DNA from: Platanthera guangdongensis
Taxonomy: Eukaryota > Streptophyta > Magnoliopsida > Asparagales > Orchidaceae
Reading direction: 5' to 3'
Length of the DNA: 64,000 bases
NCBI GenBank assembly: GCA_039583875.1
Contig: CM077147.1
Span: forward strand, 109,228,124-109,292,123
Part shown: piece by piece, positions 44,495 through 55,435 of the stretch
How the letters are laid out: each line of letters begins with the position of its first letter
Position numbering within the stretch: the first letter of the stretch is position 1
Translations under genes and position numbers: made by a program
Notes under the pieces: model-generated
Database searches by the model: none
The model's input: only the letters and a program-made list of their open reading frames with translations
What the model was told of the DNA's origin: nothing

Positions 44495-45107
44495 TGTTGG
44501 AACCAGCTTTCTGATCCCGCCTAGAGTTCGAAACAGGATGCAGCCCCCACGTACTCTCCCTGCGCTACCGTCCTGACGAGAGTCAGTAACCTGAAAACAG
44601 ACCGAGGGGATTCAGCTTGGAGGTCCCGCCTCTTACCCGGAAGAACTGTTAGTCTTCCCCTCCCTAGCTAGTGCTGAGCTAGGTGCCTGAGAGGGAAAAA
44701 GTGGGAAGGTTCAACAACCTTTTCTCAGGCACCTTATCGGTCTATTTATAGGTTTCTGAATCTGTTCTGCTAATATCACTCTTAAATCCACCTGAAAATA
44801 CCAAAACACCCCTAGCTGGGTCTGCCTATAGCCAAACTCCGCTGTTCTGGGGAGCTATATGCAGGTCTCCAGGGGTAACAATGTAAAACTATCTGGGGCA
44901 CGAAGGTAAAATCTCCCTTGTGGGTCAAAATAAGTAAAGATATCTCTTTCCCCTGCGGCGAGTGGGGAAGATACTGCCGGGCGAGGCGGCCGCCATGCCC
45001 GTCTCGCCGCCTTTTCGGCATGTGAGCTCTTTCGCCTTCTAGGATGATTTCGCCCCCTAGAAGGTCTCGCCCACTAGAAGGTCTCGCCCACTCCAGAGGA
45101 TCCCCCA
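44495..45107 (-). repeat. Probable 3' LTR of the Tat element (about 0.6 kb)
   Basis: The left end TGTTGGAACC is clear. The right end is inferred: minus-strand AGGAGGCGAGA could be the PPT, followed by TGGGGGATCC as LTR start (45107). The TATA box TATAAATA (minus; 44743-44750) lies about 360 bp into such an LTR. U3 holds repeated TCTCGCCCACTAGAAGG and TCTCGCC words. The right boundary may be wrong. Confidence 0.5.
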
Positions 45108-45310
45108 TCTCGCCTCCTGTAGGTGGGCATCCTATACTCTCGCCAGTCACCCCTTCGTCCGCTGGACCGTCTCTCGCGAGCCCCAGGTTGTACACAATCC
45201 CCGCTCTTTTCGAGGTTGCCATAACCTCGGAAAGATAAGTCCAACCGCGGCTCGCGATGCTAAGGTTCCTCTGTGGGAATCTTGGGTGGGCCCCTCCTCC
45301 CCGTACTGTC

Positions 45311-45318
45311 TATAAATA
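45311..45318 (+). promoter_or_regulatory. TATA box of Tat antisense gene 1
   Basis: GTCTATAAATATGAGG lies about 60 bp before the ATG at 45372. CTCTCGCGAG-type words lie upstream (about 45173). Confidence 0.7.
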
Positions 45319-45371
45319 TGAGGAGGAAGCCTTCATTTGGAACTCTTTTTGCCTTCATCCTTTCTTCCGGA

Positions 45372-46590
45372 ATGTCTCATAGTCAAAGTTTCCGTGAGCG
45401 TCTTGCGATTGTGCGGAAGCAGAACAAAGCCGGCACAGATGCCCTTTTCCCAGATCTGGGGCGTACTCCCCCCGCAGCCTCTCCCCCCTCTCGCACCAAG
45501 AAAGTGAAAGCCGTCTGCGCTCCTCTCTCGGCGGGCGCAACCTCTTCGACCGTTCCGATAGACACCCCGTTCTCTTCCTCAGGGGGGAGACAGGTGATCC
45601 CGCTATTTTTCCTTTCCCCTGTCTCGCCTGTCTGATTATGCTTTCACAGGGAAGTCCTGCTGATTCGCCGGTGCCTGCCGATCCCCATGATAATGTAAGT
45701 CAAGTCCCTCAGCGCACAGACTCGCCCAAGATGGCCTCCCCACCTCCCTCGCGGAGAGAAAACCTCTCGCGAGTGGTGGGGAATCCTCGAATCCCAAGTA
45801 AGATCTTTTTCCTTTTTCCTTCTCGCCTTTCGGTTGATTTGCCTTCTTCTACTCGGCTTGCGCGGGCTCATCCTTGTTTGCAACCTTTCACTATTTTTGC
45901 AGGCATCCACTTTGATTCTGATACTGAGGAAGCTCCCGCATCTCCCCCACTCTCGCCCCTTCCTCATCCGAGCGAGATCGAGGACTACCTAGGTGATCCC
46001 ATGGACCCTCTGGAGTTGAAACGGAGGACTGCCCGGATGTTCCGCAAATATACACACATAATCCGCGAGATGGAGCTCGAGAAGCAAGCCTCCGACCGAC
46101 GCATGGAGTGGATGGAAGCAGATCATCACCGCCTTTCCGCGATGGTGGAGGCGGATGGGGTGCTGGACGGGACTGACCCCCAGGCTATACTGAACGAGAC
46201 GGATGAACATCTCCGTCTCGCGCGCCGCGGCGTGATCGCCGCTCGCGCCTTTCATCTTCCTGGCCGCCCGCCATGCGCGGGAGGTAAGGATGGCCGCTGG
46301 CGGTGGGTGCGGAACTAAGCAGTCTCAGCCCGTCTCGCCTTCTCCGGATCTCGCTTTTACTAATGTCGTTGTTTTATTACTGCTATTTTGTACAAACTTA
46401 TTCGGACGAGACGCCCCCTTCTGTGGGACGGTTTCATTTTTTGGCTCCGGGTCACGCAATGGTCGTATCGTGCCGTCTTTTCATTATTGCAGTCTTTTCA
46501 TTAGATATTATTTTATTTTATTTTATTAACCCTGTCATGATGGCTTGCCTCGAAAGGGTGTCTGCGGCGCCTCCGTCTCTTGAGTTCTAG
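45372..46590 (+). CDS. Tat antisense gene 1 (predicted exons)
   Basis: Predicted exons: 45372-45593 (ends CAG|GTGATC), 45650-45797 (ends CAA|GTAAGA) and 45903-46283 (GAG|GTAAGG), with acceptors TTCACAG and TTTTTGCAG; phases match across the two first introns. A fourth exon from 46493 to TAG at 46588-46590 is possible after ATTATTGCAG but reads unconvincingly. Exons 1-2 are Ser/Pro-rich and basic. Exon 3 is acidic, then helical (RRTARMFRKYTHIIREMEL, MEWMEADHHRLSAMV, DEHLRLARRGVIAARAF). It is antisense to pol. It resembles the additional ORFs of Tat elements in place; the product is not recognised. Confidence 0.55.
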
Positions 46591-46636
46591 AGAGAGAGTG
46601 AGAGAGGAAGTGAAATTGAGAGAGAGAGAGAGAGGG
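46580..46636. repeat. GA-rich tract upstream of Tat antisense gene 2
   Basis: AGAGAGAGTGAGAGAGG...GAGAGAGAGAGAGAGG followed by a G-run. A perfect palindrome GGGACGTCCC with an ACGT core follows at 46654-46663. Confidence 0.8.
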
Positions 46637-46707
46637 GGGGAGAACGAGGCGTCGGGACGTCCCCTCATGTCCCGCCGCCTTACTTTCCCGCCCTTTTCTC
46701 TACCTCT

Positions 46708-46715
46708 TATAAATA
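46708..46715 (+). promoter_or_regulatory. TATA box of Tat antisense gene 2
   Basis: CTCTTATAAATACCTTC lies about 130 bp before the ATG at 46847, after the GA-rich tract and the GGGACGTCCC palindrome. Confidence 0.7.
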
Positions 46716-46846
46716 CCTTCAACCACCACCGCTGCCCCTCACTATTCTAAACTATTCTTTTGACCCCGACTCCCGTTTCTCCTTCATCGTCTCGCGCATC
46801 TCTTTCTGGGCCATCTCTCTCTGCTTTTGCCGCTTTCTCGCCAATC

Positions 46847-48759
46847 ATGGGGAAAAAGAAGATCGAAGATGGCGAGGGCCGCAGCCGTTGCGGGAAACGT
46901 TTCGTTGACCATGACTTCCCTCTCGGCCGACTGCCAGAGGAAGACTACGCCCGCTTCGCTCGCGAGTATCTCTCCGATTGCTACCCGTCTCGCCCGCCTA
47001 AGGTGGGCGAGTGCATCAACACCTTTTATCCCAATGAGCTGGCTTTCCCGGTCTCGCACTTTGAGGCGGGACTGAGGCTCCCCCTCTGGCCGGAGGTTAA
47101 ATTGGTGCTGAAGTATTTTGGGGTCGTCCCGGCCCAGTTCAACCCCAATGCTATCTCTATGCTGGTCGCCTTCGCCTGCTACCTGAGGCGAGAGCGCATC
47201 GAGTTCAGTCTAACCGCCTTCCGCAAGCTGTTTGTCTACCACACCAAGGACGACGGCATTTCTTACTTCACCGGTCAAGGCCTCAAAGTATGCGAGACCC
47301 CGAACAAGAACCACCATTGGTTGACACGGTTCGTCTTCATATGCGGGGATCTAGGAGGCATCCCCCTCGCCCCGGTATCCCCCGCCGAGTGCTATTATGA
47401 TACCCCCAAGGTGGGGGGTGCGGAAAAAGAACTCTGCGACTTCTTCGTGGGAAAGAATTTTGAAGTCCAATACCTGCGGCGAGACCTGGACTCGCTGCCC
47501 GCCGTTTTTCCAGGCGAAGGTAAGCCTCTATTCCCTTCTGTCCCTGTAAAAGTTTTTTCCTCCCGCTAACTGTTACCTTATCTAGGAGAAAGGACCGTTC
47601 CCGTCAATCCCCCCTACTAGAGCAATCGAGCTCTCGCTTTAGCGAATATGGCGGCGGAGGCTGCGAAAGATACGCTGACCCCTGTCGCCAAGAAGAGGCC
47701 TGCGTGCGAGGGTACCTCTCGCCTCAGCCCCAAGAAGAAGAAAAAGACTGTGTCCTTCGAGAAGGAAAAGCCGGCCAAGAGAAGAGAAGAGCTCGCGGGG
47801 TCTCTCTCACCTATCACCCTATCGTCTCCCTCGCCTCCACGTCAGCCCGTCTCGCCAACCCGCGAGACGATTTCTGCAGAACCAGCCGCCCACGGTCGTG
47901 CTCAGCCCCCTCAGCCTCCTCCTGGCGAAACTGGCTCATCCAGCCGCCCGGCTCCCGCCTCGCACCCTAACTACAATATGGGGCCCGTGACGGAGGATGA
48001 CGCCGGCGAGCCGGTTCTAATATGGGAGCAGGATTCCAACCGAGTGTCGGTGTCCACCCTTCTCCCTTCCTGGAAGGAACAGGACCATCCCACCAGCCAC
48101 GCCTTTTCACTAGGCTTCGGGCTTTATGGCGGTCTTGGTTCCGAACCCGCTGACAACGAGGCCTCGCGGGACCTCATTCTGAAAAGCGTCCATTCGCAGT
48201 TTCGCTCCCTGGAGCTCGCGCATCGCGTCTCGCGCCGTCTTGTCTTCAACAACAGGAAATGGAAAGAGGCGGAGACCGGTCTCGCTGCGGAGCGAGAGAA
48301 GTCTATTGACTTGGAGAAGCGGTTGAATGTTGCTGACAAACTCCTTGCACAGAGCCAGGGTGGCGTGGTATGTTTCCTTATCTTTGCCTCGCCTGCCTCG
48401 CCCTTGCCCCTTATGGTCTCTTACTTTCCCCCCTCCCGCAGGATGCCGAGACGGCGAATAGGATGCGCTCGCGTATCGAGGAGCTGGAGGGAGAAAACAA
48501 GAAGCTGAAAGCCGAGAACCTTCGCCTTCAGAGCAACGCGACGCCCCCCACGGATCAGTTTCCCGTTTCTTCCCGATATTCCGTGGATGAGGTGGAGGCC
48601 ATCTGCCGGGACTCAAACATCAAGACAGCGGAGGTCGTTCTTAAGATGATGAAGGAGCTGGGAGTGGTGCGTGCTGATGCGGAGACGGTGACCGTCCGCG
48701 ACCTAGTCCCGCGTTTGTTCGACGAGTCGGACGGCAGCGCCTCCTCTGATAATGAGTAG
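46847..48759 (+). pseudogene. Tat antisense gene 2, Transposase_28-like, three exons, one stop
   Basis: Exons 46847-47519 (AAG|GTAAGC), 47586-48367 (GTG|GTATGT) and 48442-48759, with acceptors TTATCTAG and CTCCCGCAG and matching phases. Exon 1 carries a domain like the 'putative gypsy-type transposon' family: FPLGRLPEEDYARFAREY, FPVSHFEAGLRLPLWPEV, FNPNAISMLVAFACYLR, GLKVCETPNKNHHWLTRF. Exon 2 is Pro/Ser-rich with a basic patch (SPKKKKKTVSFEKEK); exons 2-3 end in a coiled coil (AEREKSIDLEKRLNVADKLL, RSRIEELEGENKKLKAENLR). An in-frame TAG occurs at about 47621 in exon 2, 14 bp after a Pro-rich stretch. Such antisense genes are known in Tat elements; the function is unknown. Confidence 0.7.
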
Positions 48760-49402
48760 TGCAGCATCCCTCTCAATGTTTTCCTCTCGCCCTCATCTTT
48801 TTGTTTAACACTTATGATCCTGGTTCCCTTTCTTAAAGGAAGAGCGAGGTGTCTCTGCCTCATTAATTTTTTGTTTAAAACTCTTTATATGCTGACGGCC
48901 GCTTCCCCTTTTGGGGTGCTGTGCAATAGTTATTTAGGAGTTACTTTATTTTAATTGCCAGTTTGATTTTCCACCCTCTCGCTTAGCTACCAGTCCAAGG
49001 TGTATGGCTATTTTTTGGGACGCTGTTTAATCACTACTTTTATTGCCTTCCATTTCGCTGAAAACCGGCGCGAGGCCCCCCCTTTATCGCTTTTTACCCG
49101 TCTTGATTACCTCCGTCGGCGCTGCACTGCGAGATCATCTCGCCACAAAATTTCTGGGTCCAGTCGTCTCGCCAGTCGGTTTCGGCCACTTCAGCTCACT
49201 TGATCCTGGGACGGGGAAAACCCTCCCACCCGTGGCGAGACCCCCTATGGCGAGTGCCGGCCAGGGACCCTCTTCCATGGCCCTATTCCTGGTCACTCCC
49301 TATTTCAGGGACTACCTCCCTCTTGCTGAGTCATGGATTTTTCTCCACGCGAATTCTTACCCTTAGACTTGCTTCCCCAAGTGAGTACCTTTCTCCCGAA
49401 AC
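48760..49402. other. Downstream region of Tat antisense gene 2
   Basis: No gene seen. T-rich DNA after the stop could hold polyadenylation signals. TCTCGCC words recur (about 48785, 48978, 49139, 49168). Confidence 0.5.
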
Positions 49403-50262
49403 ACCCTCAACCACCGAGTGAGCCTATAGCCCTGCCAGCTAGATGGAGCCTGGTCAGCGGGTCTGCTCGGGGTCTCCTCTCCAAAACACCGCCAACCACC
49501 GAGTGAGCCTACAGCCCTGCCAGCTAGATGGGAGCCTGGTCAGCGGGTCTGCTCGGGGTCTCCTCCCCAAAACACCGCCAACCACCGAGTGAGCCTACAG
49601 CCCTGCCAGCTAGATGGGAGCCTGGTCAGCGGGTCTGCTCGTGGTCTCCTCTCCAAAACTCCACCAACCACCGAGTGAGCCTACAACCCTGCCAGCTAGA
49701 TGGGAGCCTGGTCAGCGGGTCTGCTCGGGGTCTCCTCTCCAAAACTCCACCAACCACCGAGTGAGCCTACAACCCTGCCAGCTAGATGGGAGCCTGGTCA
49801 GCGGGTCTGCTCGGGGTCTCCTCTCCAAAACTCCACCAACCACCGAGTGAGCCTACAGCCCTGCCAGCTAGATGGGAGCCTGGTCAGCGGGTCTGCTCGG
49901 GGTCCCCTCTCCAAAACTCCACCAACCACCGAGTGAGCCTACAGCCCTGCCAGCTAGATGGGAGAGCCTGGTCAGCGGGTCTGCTCGGGGTCTCCTCTCC
50001 AAAACTCCACCAACCACCGAGTGAGCCTACAGCCCTGCCAGCTAGATGGGAGCCTGATCAGCGGGTCTGCTCGGGGTCTCCTCTCCAAAACTCCACCAAC
50101 CACCGAGTGAGCCTACAGCCCTGCCAGCTAGATGGGAGCCTGGTCAGCGGGTCTGCTCGGGGTCTCCTCTCCAAAACTCCACCAACCACCGAGTGAGCCT
50201 ACAGCCCTGCCAGCTAGATGGGAGCCTGGTCAGCGGGTCTGCTCGGGGTTGTTTCTACAAAT
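49403..50262. repeat. 86-bp tandem repeat, about 10 copies
   Basis: The unit contains CCACCGAGTGAGCCTACAG, CCCTGCCAGCTAGATGGGAG, TCAGCGGGTCTGCTCGGGG and CCTCTCCAAAACTCCACCAA. Starts of GATGGGAGCCTGG fall at about 49443, 49528, 49614, 49700, 49786, 49872, 49960, 50046, 50132 and 50218. Units are over 95% alike by eye, and one has a 2-bp insertion (GGGAGAGCC near 49960). Since 86 is not a multiple of 3 the reading frame changes each unit, so the repeated ORFs are not genes. It lies between the convergent 3' ends of pol and antisense gene 2. Confidence 0.95.
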
Positions 50263-50371
50263 CACCTCGCCCCTGGTGCCTCACAGGGGTCACCCACACT
50301 TCCACCAAAAGAGCACATCGGGATGATAAGCATTTCCAAATAACAATAGAAAGATACTGTGAAGTAGAGTG

Positions 50372-53021
50372 CTACGGGTAAAATCTCTTCAAATCATCCC
50401 CACTCCCGGCTCGCTCGAGAGATACCCCGTCCACATTCTGGAGGTGGTACCCTCCTGACTTTAAGACTTCTTTTATTACAAAAGGACCCTCCCAATTTGG
50501 GTTAAGTTTTCCTACGGAGGCTCCTCTACCCGCCGCGTCAACCTTTTTTAGGACCAAATCTCCTTTCGCAAACTGTTTAACCCTTACATGCTTGTCGAAG
50601 TACCTCGCCATCCGGCGCTTGACTTCCTCCTGTCGGACCACTGCTAAATCTCGGAGCTCCTCCACGAGATCCAACGAAAGTCTCTGCTCTTCTTCGTTCT
50701 CTGTCCTCCATCCTTCGGCTCCTTCCCTTGCAACCACTACTCTTGGTGATGCGACCTCGAACTCGACAGGTATGACGGCCTCTGAGCCGTGAGAGAGCTT
50801 AAACGGGGTTTCTCCCGTGGCTGTGTTTGGTGTGGTTCTTAAGGCCCACAGTACTGAAGGTAATTGCTCCACCCAGCTCCCTCTTAAATTCTCCACCTTT
50901 TTCTTCAACAGATTGACAATGACCTTATTGGCCGCTTCGACCTGTCCGTTACTCTGCGGATGATGAACAGAGGCAAAGCGGAGATCTATCCCCAAACGAA
51001 TGCAGAAATCCACGAACTCCCTGCTTGCAAACTGGGGTCCATTATCCGTCACAATGGCTAGGGGCAACCCATGCCGGCAAACGATCTCCCCCCAAACGAA
51101 GTTCTTGACCACCTGCGAGGTTACCTTGGCCAATGCTTTCACCTCCAGCCACTTTGAAAAGTAATCCACCATGACTATCAGGAACTTCCTTTGGCCACTT
51201 GCTTAGGGAAAGGGGCCCACCAGATCCAGTCCCCATATAGCGAATGGCCAGGGAGCTGTAATGGTCCGCAACCTCTGGGCCGGGAGGAGCTGAAGAGGGG
51301 CGAACTCCTCGCACTTTTGGCACTTTTTCGCAAATTCCTCCGCATCTCTCCTAAGGGTAGGCCAAAAGTACCCCTGCCTCAGCACCCTCCCCTCTAAAGT
51401 CCGGCTCCCCGAGTGACTTCCACATTCTCCGGAGTGGATCTCTTGCAGAACCCTAGGAGCCTCTTCCTCCGACACACACCTGGCCAGCAATCCTGTCAAG
51501 GTCTTGCGATATAAAACTCCATCCTTCAATAGGTAGTATGCCGACTTGTATCTGGTGTGCTTCATGTCGAGCTCCGTCGTGGGTAACTGTCCTGATGCCA
51601 AAAAAGTGATAAAGGGGTCCATCCACGACCTTCGTTGGCACACTTCCATAAGTTCTCCTTCCTTTATGGACGGTCTGAAGAGTTCCGTCACCGTTCCCCC
51701 GGCCCGAGGGCCGTGCTTGGCGAGTTGGTCGGCCTGGGTGCTCTCCTCTCTCGGGACGTGTTGAATTGAGAAACTTCGGAACTGCCCTATGATGTCCTTG
51801 ACCTTTCCCAAATACAGCTGGAGGGTAGGCTCCCTTGCCTCGAACTCCCCTTTGATCTGACCTGCCACCACCATGGAGTCCGTCGAGGCCTCAATGTCTT
51901 GTATGCCCAGCTCCCGGGCTAACCTCAGCCCTGCAATGACCGCCTCATATTCTGCCTGGTTGTTGGTGACTGCGAAATGAATCTTCAAGGCTTGCTCAAT
52001 CTGGGTCCCCTCCGGACTGGTCAAGACCACTCCCCCCCCAAAAGAGTTTCTTCCCGACGCTCCATCCACTAACATTTTCCAAGCTGCTCGAGGGTGCGTC
52101 TCCGCTTCTCGGACCTCGACCACATAATCTACCAAGAAATCGGCCACCGCCTGCGCCTTGATGGCGAGCCGTGGAACGAAGATGAGATCAAATTCGCTGA
52201 GCTCTATTGACCATTTTGCCAGCCTCCCCGAATGCTCTACCCCGCTCAGGATGTTACGGAGAGGGTGGTCAGTCACCACTCGGATGGAGTTTGCCTGGAA
52301 ATACGGTCTGAGCTTTCGGGCCGAGACGATGAGGGCAAATGCTAACTTCTCCAGGATGGGGTACCCGAGTTCCGCCTTCTTCAGGACCCTGCTCACGTAA
52401 TAAATTGGGAATTGTTTCTTTCCTTCTTCACGCACAAGAACCGAGCTTACCGCCTCCATCCCTACCCCCAAATATAGGAACAGGTCTTCGGCTTCCCTAG
52501 GTCCCTGGAGTAAAGGCGTCTGGGTAAGCTGCTGCTTTATGGCCTGAAAAGCCGTCTCGCACTCCGCGGTCCACTCGAAACCCTTACCCCCTCGCAGCGT
52601 TCGAAAGAAGGGCGAGCATCTCTCCCCCGCCCGGGAAAGGAACCTGCTCAGCCCGGCCAACTTTCCTGTGAGACGCTGGACTTCCTTCACATTCCGAGGG
52701 GACTCCAGTTCTAGGATTGCTCTCACTTTTTCGGGGTTGGGCTCCACCCCAGATGGAGTGAGTAGATGCCCCAGGAATCTTCCTCTGCTAGCGCCGAAAA
52801 CGCACTTCAGGGGGTTGAGCCTCATTTTATACTCCCTCAGGGTTTTAAAGGTTTCCTCCAGATCTAGGACATGAGCCCCGAGGTCCTTGCTTTTGATCAT
52901 CAAGTCGTCTACGTAAACCTCGAGATTCCTTCCTCTCTGTTCTCGGAAAATTCGATCCATCATCCTTTGATAGGTTGCGCCCGCATTTTTTAAACCGAAG
53001 GGCATCATATTAAAGCAGAAG
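50372..53021 (-). pseudogene. pol: Pol of the Tat element: RT (cut), two RNase H, integrase
   Basis: RT begins abruptly at CFNMMPFGLKNAGATYQ where E3 inserted, and includes the catalytic EVYVDDLMIKSKD. Next comes a first RNase H that has lost its acidic start (LYLGVGMEAVSSVLVREE), then a complete second one (VDGASGRNSFGGGV, TNNQAEYEAVIAGL, STDSMVVAGQIKGE, STQADQLAKHG). Integrase has its zinc region (CQKCEEF), Asp in WGLDLVGPFP, Asp in VTDNGPQFAS and Glu in GQVEAANKVIV. A single TAA near 51204 splits integrase between the first Asp and the rest; both halves are otherwise open. The two RNase H domains place it in Tat. Confidence 0.9.
53017..53021. repeat. Presumed target-site duplication of E3, left copy
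   Basis: AGAAG directly precedes the E3 LTR start TGAAAG, placed by homology to E2. The right copy is outside the window. Confidence 0.6.
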
Positions 53022-53914
53022 TGAAAGATATGGTACCTAAACACCTAGAGGGGGGGGGGGGGGGGTGAATAGGTGACCTAAACCTTTTTAACTTTTGTTT
53101 GGCAGCACAACAGTTTTTCACAGATTATTACAGTTAACAGCAATTACAGAAATCACACAGTAAAGCCACAACACAGCACAGCACAGCAGACACACTAATT
53201 TTATAGTGGTTCCCCAATCTTTGGGTACATCCACTTTCCCCCTTCGCCTATCTAGCAGTGTACTAGATTCGGCCAAACTTCTCCACTAGCTCAGAACCCA
53301 ACAAGGTTCCTACCTCAGGCCCAAAGCCTTACACTCAGCCAAAAGGCCTACACTCAGCCACCCAGGCCTACACTCAGCCAATCAAAGGCCTACACTCAGA
53401 GTTCTTCAACTCCTACACTCAGGCACCAAGCCCTACCCTCAGCCTTTATAAAATAGGCTTACAATCACTCAGATCCAATGGATCTTACAAGTTATAATAG
53501 AAATTATAAATGCTAACTCTACAACCCAGAAAAGATGAGAGGAGTTGAGAGTTTCTTGAAGAGTTCTTGGAAGAACTCAGCTTGATCCAAACTGACTTAG
53601 CTTTCTTCAAAGCTTCTTGAGTAGAACTGAATTAGTCTGAATCTTCTGCAGTTGATCCTTGATCTCTGCTTCTTGAAATCCAGATGACTCTGAATTCTTC
53701 TTTTCAGCCTTAGTTCCAAAGACTGAATCCTTGGTTGGAGCTCTCTCTCTCCAACTACTTAGATCTGCAGTTGGACTGCCTGATCTTCTTGTGTTGATCT
53801 TCTGTGTATCACTTCTTGATTAAGTCTGATCAACTACTTCAATTATTATCACACCATGTAATGATTGTGAACTTCTTAATAACTACTCCTTCTCCACTTT
53901 AAACTGTGGGTGCC

Positions 53915-53922
53915 TATTTATA
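53915..53922 (-). promoter_or_regulatory. LTR TATA box of E3
   Basis: On the minus strand CCTATAAATAGGCACC. The TATAAATAGG core is the same as in the ORF2 promoter of this element at 58329-58336. Confidence 0.75.
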
Positions 53923-54056
53923 GGCTTCCTTTATGGTAACCGGCTGATCCGGTTTATAACAGACTTTTGACTTCTCTGACAGTTGCTGTAGACCGGCTGG
54001 ATTGGCAGCTGTCATGTCAACCAGTCACTTCTTGAAATTCTGCTAACTGTCAGTTA

Positions 54057-54995
54057 GTGTCGAGACTTTCTGTTCTTAAGTGTCGACACTTATAGACCAA
54101 GTGTCGACACATGTTGTGTAAGTGTCGACACAAGTCTACAAGGTGTCGACACAATTCCTTGTATGTCTCGACACAGTTTCTTCTGCATGTGTCGACACTA
54201 AAATTGAGTGTCGACACAAGTACTTGTACTTCATTCTTTATCTGTTATTCTTCTAAGTGTCGACACATCTCCTTTGTGTCGACACATGTTCATGTGTAGA
54301 AACTGTCAAGTGTCGACACTGCTTCTTGGTGTCGACACAAGTCTTCATTCTTGATTCTTCAGCTGAGTGTCGACACATTCCCTTAGTGTCGACACTTATA
54401 CTTAGAATATTTTTTTTTACAATTTCCTGTTCTTTGCTAAGTGTCAACACAGCTCCTTGTGTCGACACTTTCTTCAAGTGTAGAGTCTTCAACTAAGTGT
54501 CGACACATTGTGCTGAGTGTCGACACTTTCTTCAAGTGTTGACTCTTCTGATTTTGTGTCGACACATTGTGCTGAGTGTCGACACATTCTTCAAATACTG
54601 AGTCTTTAGCTAAGTGTCGACACATTGTGTTGAGTGTCGACACTTTCTTCCAGTGCTGAGTCTTCTGCATAGTGTCGACACACTGTGTTGAGTGTCGACA
54701 CTTGTACTTGGAATCTGTAGACTTCTGCTGAGTGTCGACACTCACTTCAAGTGTCGACACTTTCTGGTGTAGACACAGCTCTTCTGGGTGTCGACACTTC
54801 TGCTAAGTGTCGACACAGCTTTTCTGCATTCTTCTACACTGAGTGTCGACACAGCTCCAAGTGTCGACACTTTCTGACTTGTGTCGACTCTTCTTCCCAG
54901 GTGTCGACACAATGACTCCAAGTGTCGACACTGCATGTCTGGGTGTCGACACAAGCTTTCTCAAGTGTCGACACTTTGCCTCTGGGTGTCGACAC
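54057..54995. repeat. GTGTCGACAC palindrome array in E3 U3
   Basis: About 32 exact copies by eye in about 940 bp, with few decayed forms. Pairs recur with filler TTCTTCAAGTGT or TGTGCTGA. Fewer decayed words than in E2 fits a younger insertion. Confidence 0.95.
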
Positions 54996-55140
54996 ATGGA
55001 CTTAGAAATTTTCAGCTCCAGTCCAGTGTATATCTAACCTGCACAAGTAACTCAAACAAACATTAAATACATTCTGATGTATATCATTGAGTTAGGTGAG
55101 GCTTCTTCAAATCAGGTACATTTGACCAATGTACCCAACA

Positions 55141-55153
55141 ATCTCCCCCTATT
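55141..55153 (-). other. Polypurine tract of E3
   Basis: On the minus strand AAATAGGGGGAGAT directly precedes the LTR start TGTTGGGTAC; identical to that of E2. Confidence 0.9.
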
Positions 55154-55435
55154 TGGAGAAGTCATAACCCTTAGTCAATGATATACACCACTCATAATTA
55201 AAAATTACAAAATGATGTAAAACATATAAATGACAATAGGGTAAACTTGAACATGTAGTAAAGCACACATGTATACTTATTAAACATTGCAGAACAATTA
55301 AGAAACACATATTTCAGAACATTCATACTATATTTATCATATACTGTTCCAATAATGTTCCTTATACATTGTCAAAGAAGTATTACAATGTTATTCACTT
55401 AACAGATTACAACAAGCATCAAGTTAATTCCTAAT

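Larger units (their letters stand above)
44495..53021 (-). mobile_element. Ty3/gypsy Tat-lineage element with antisense genes, 5' part cut off
   Basis: The minus-strand pol has a degenerate first RNase H plus a second RNase H, a hallmark of Tat. Between pol and the 3' LTR lie a tandem repeat array and two plus-strand, intron-containing genes, matching the known antisense extra ORFs of Tat elements. The 3' LTR starts at 44495 inside E4 gag (GGAGT|TGTTGGAACC). At 53022 RT is cut by E3, and the rest (RT start, PR, gag, 5' LTR) lies outside the window. Confidence 0.85.
53022..55140 (-). repeat. 3' LTR of E3
   Basis: Plus-strand ends are TGAAAGATATGG and GTACCCAACA. Same plan as the E2 LTR: palindrome array, TATAAATA box (plus 53915-53922, within a CTATAAATAGG context), CCTACACTCAG repeats (about 53300-53475) and a 17-base poly-G tract at 53049-53065. 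Confidence 0.9.

Noticed and set aside
49528..50326. Series of 78-136 codon ORFs with the same repeated peptide
   Set aside because: They derive from the 86-bp tandem repeat. The unit is not a multiple of 3 and each ORF stops at the same TGA in the next units.
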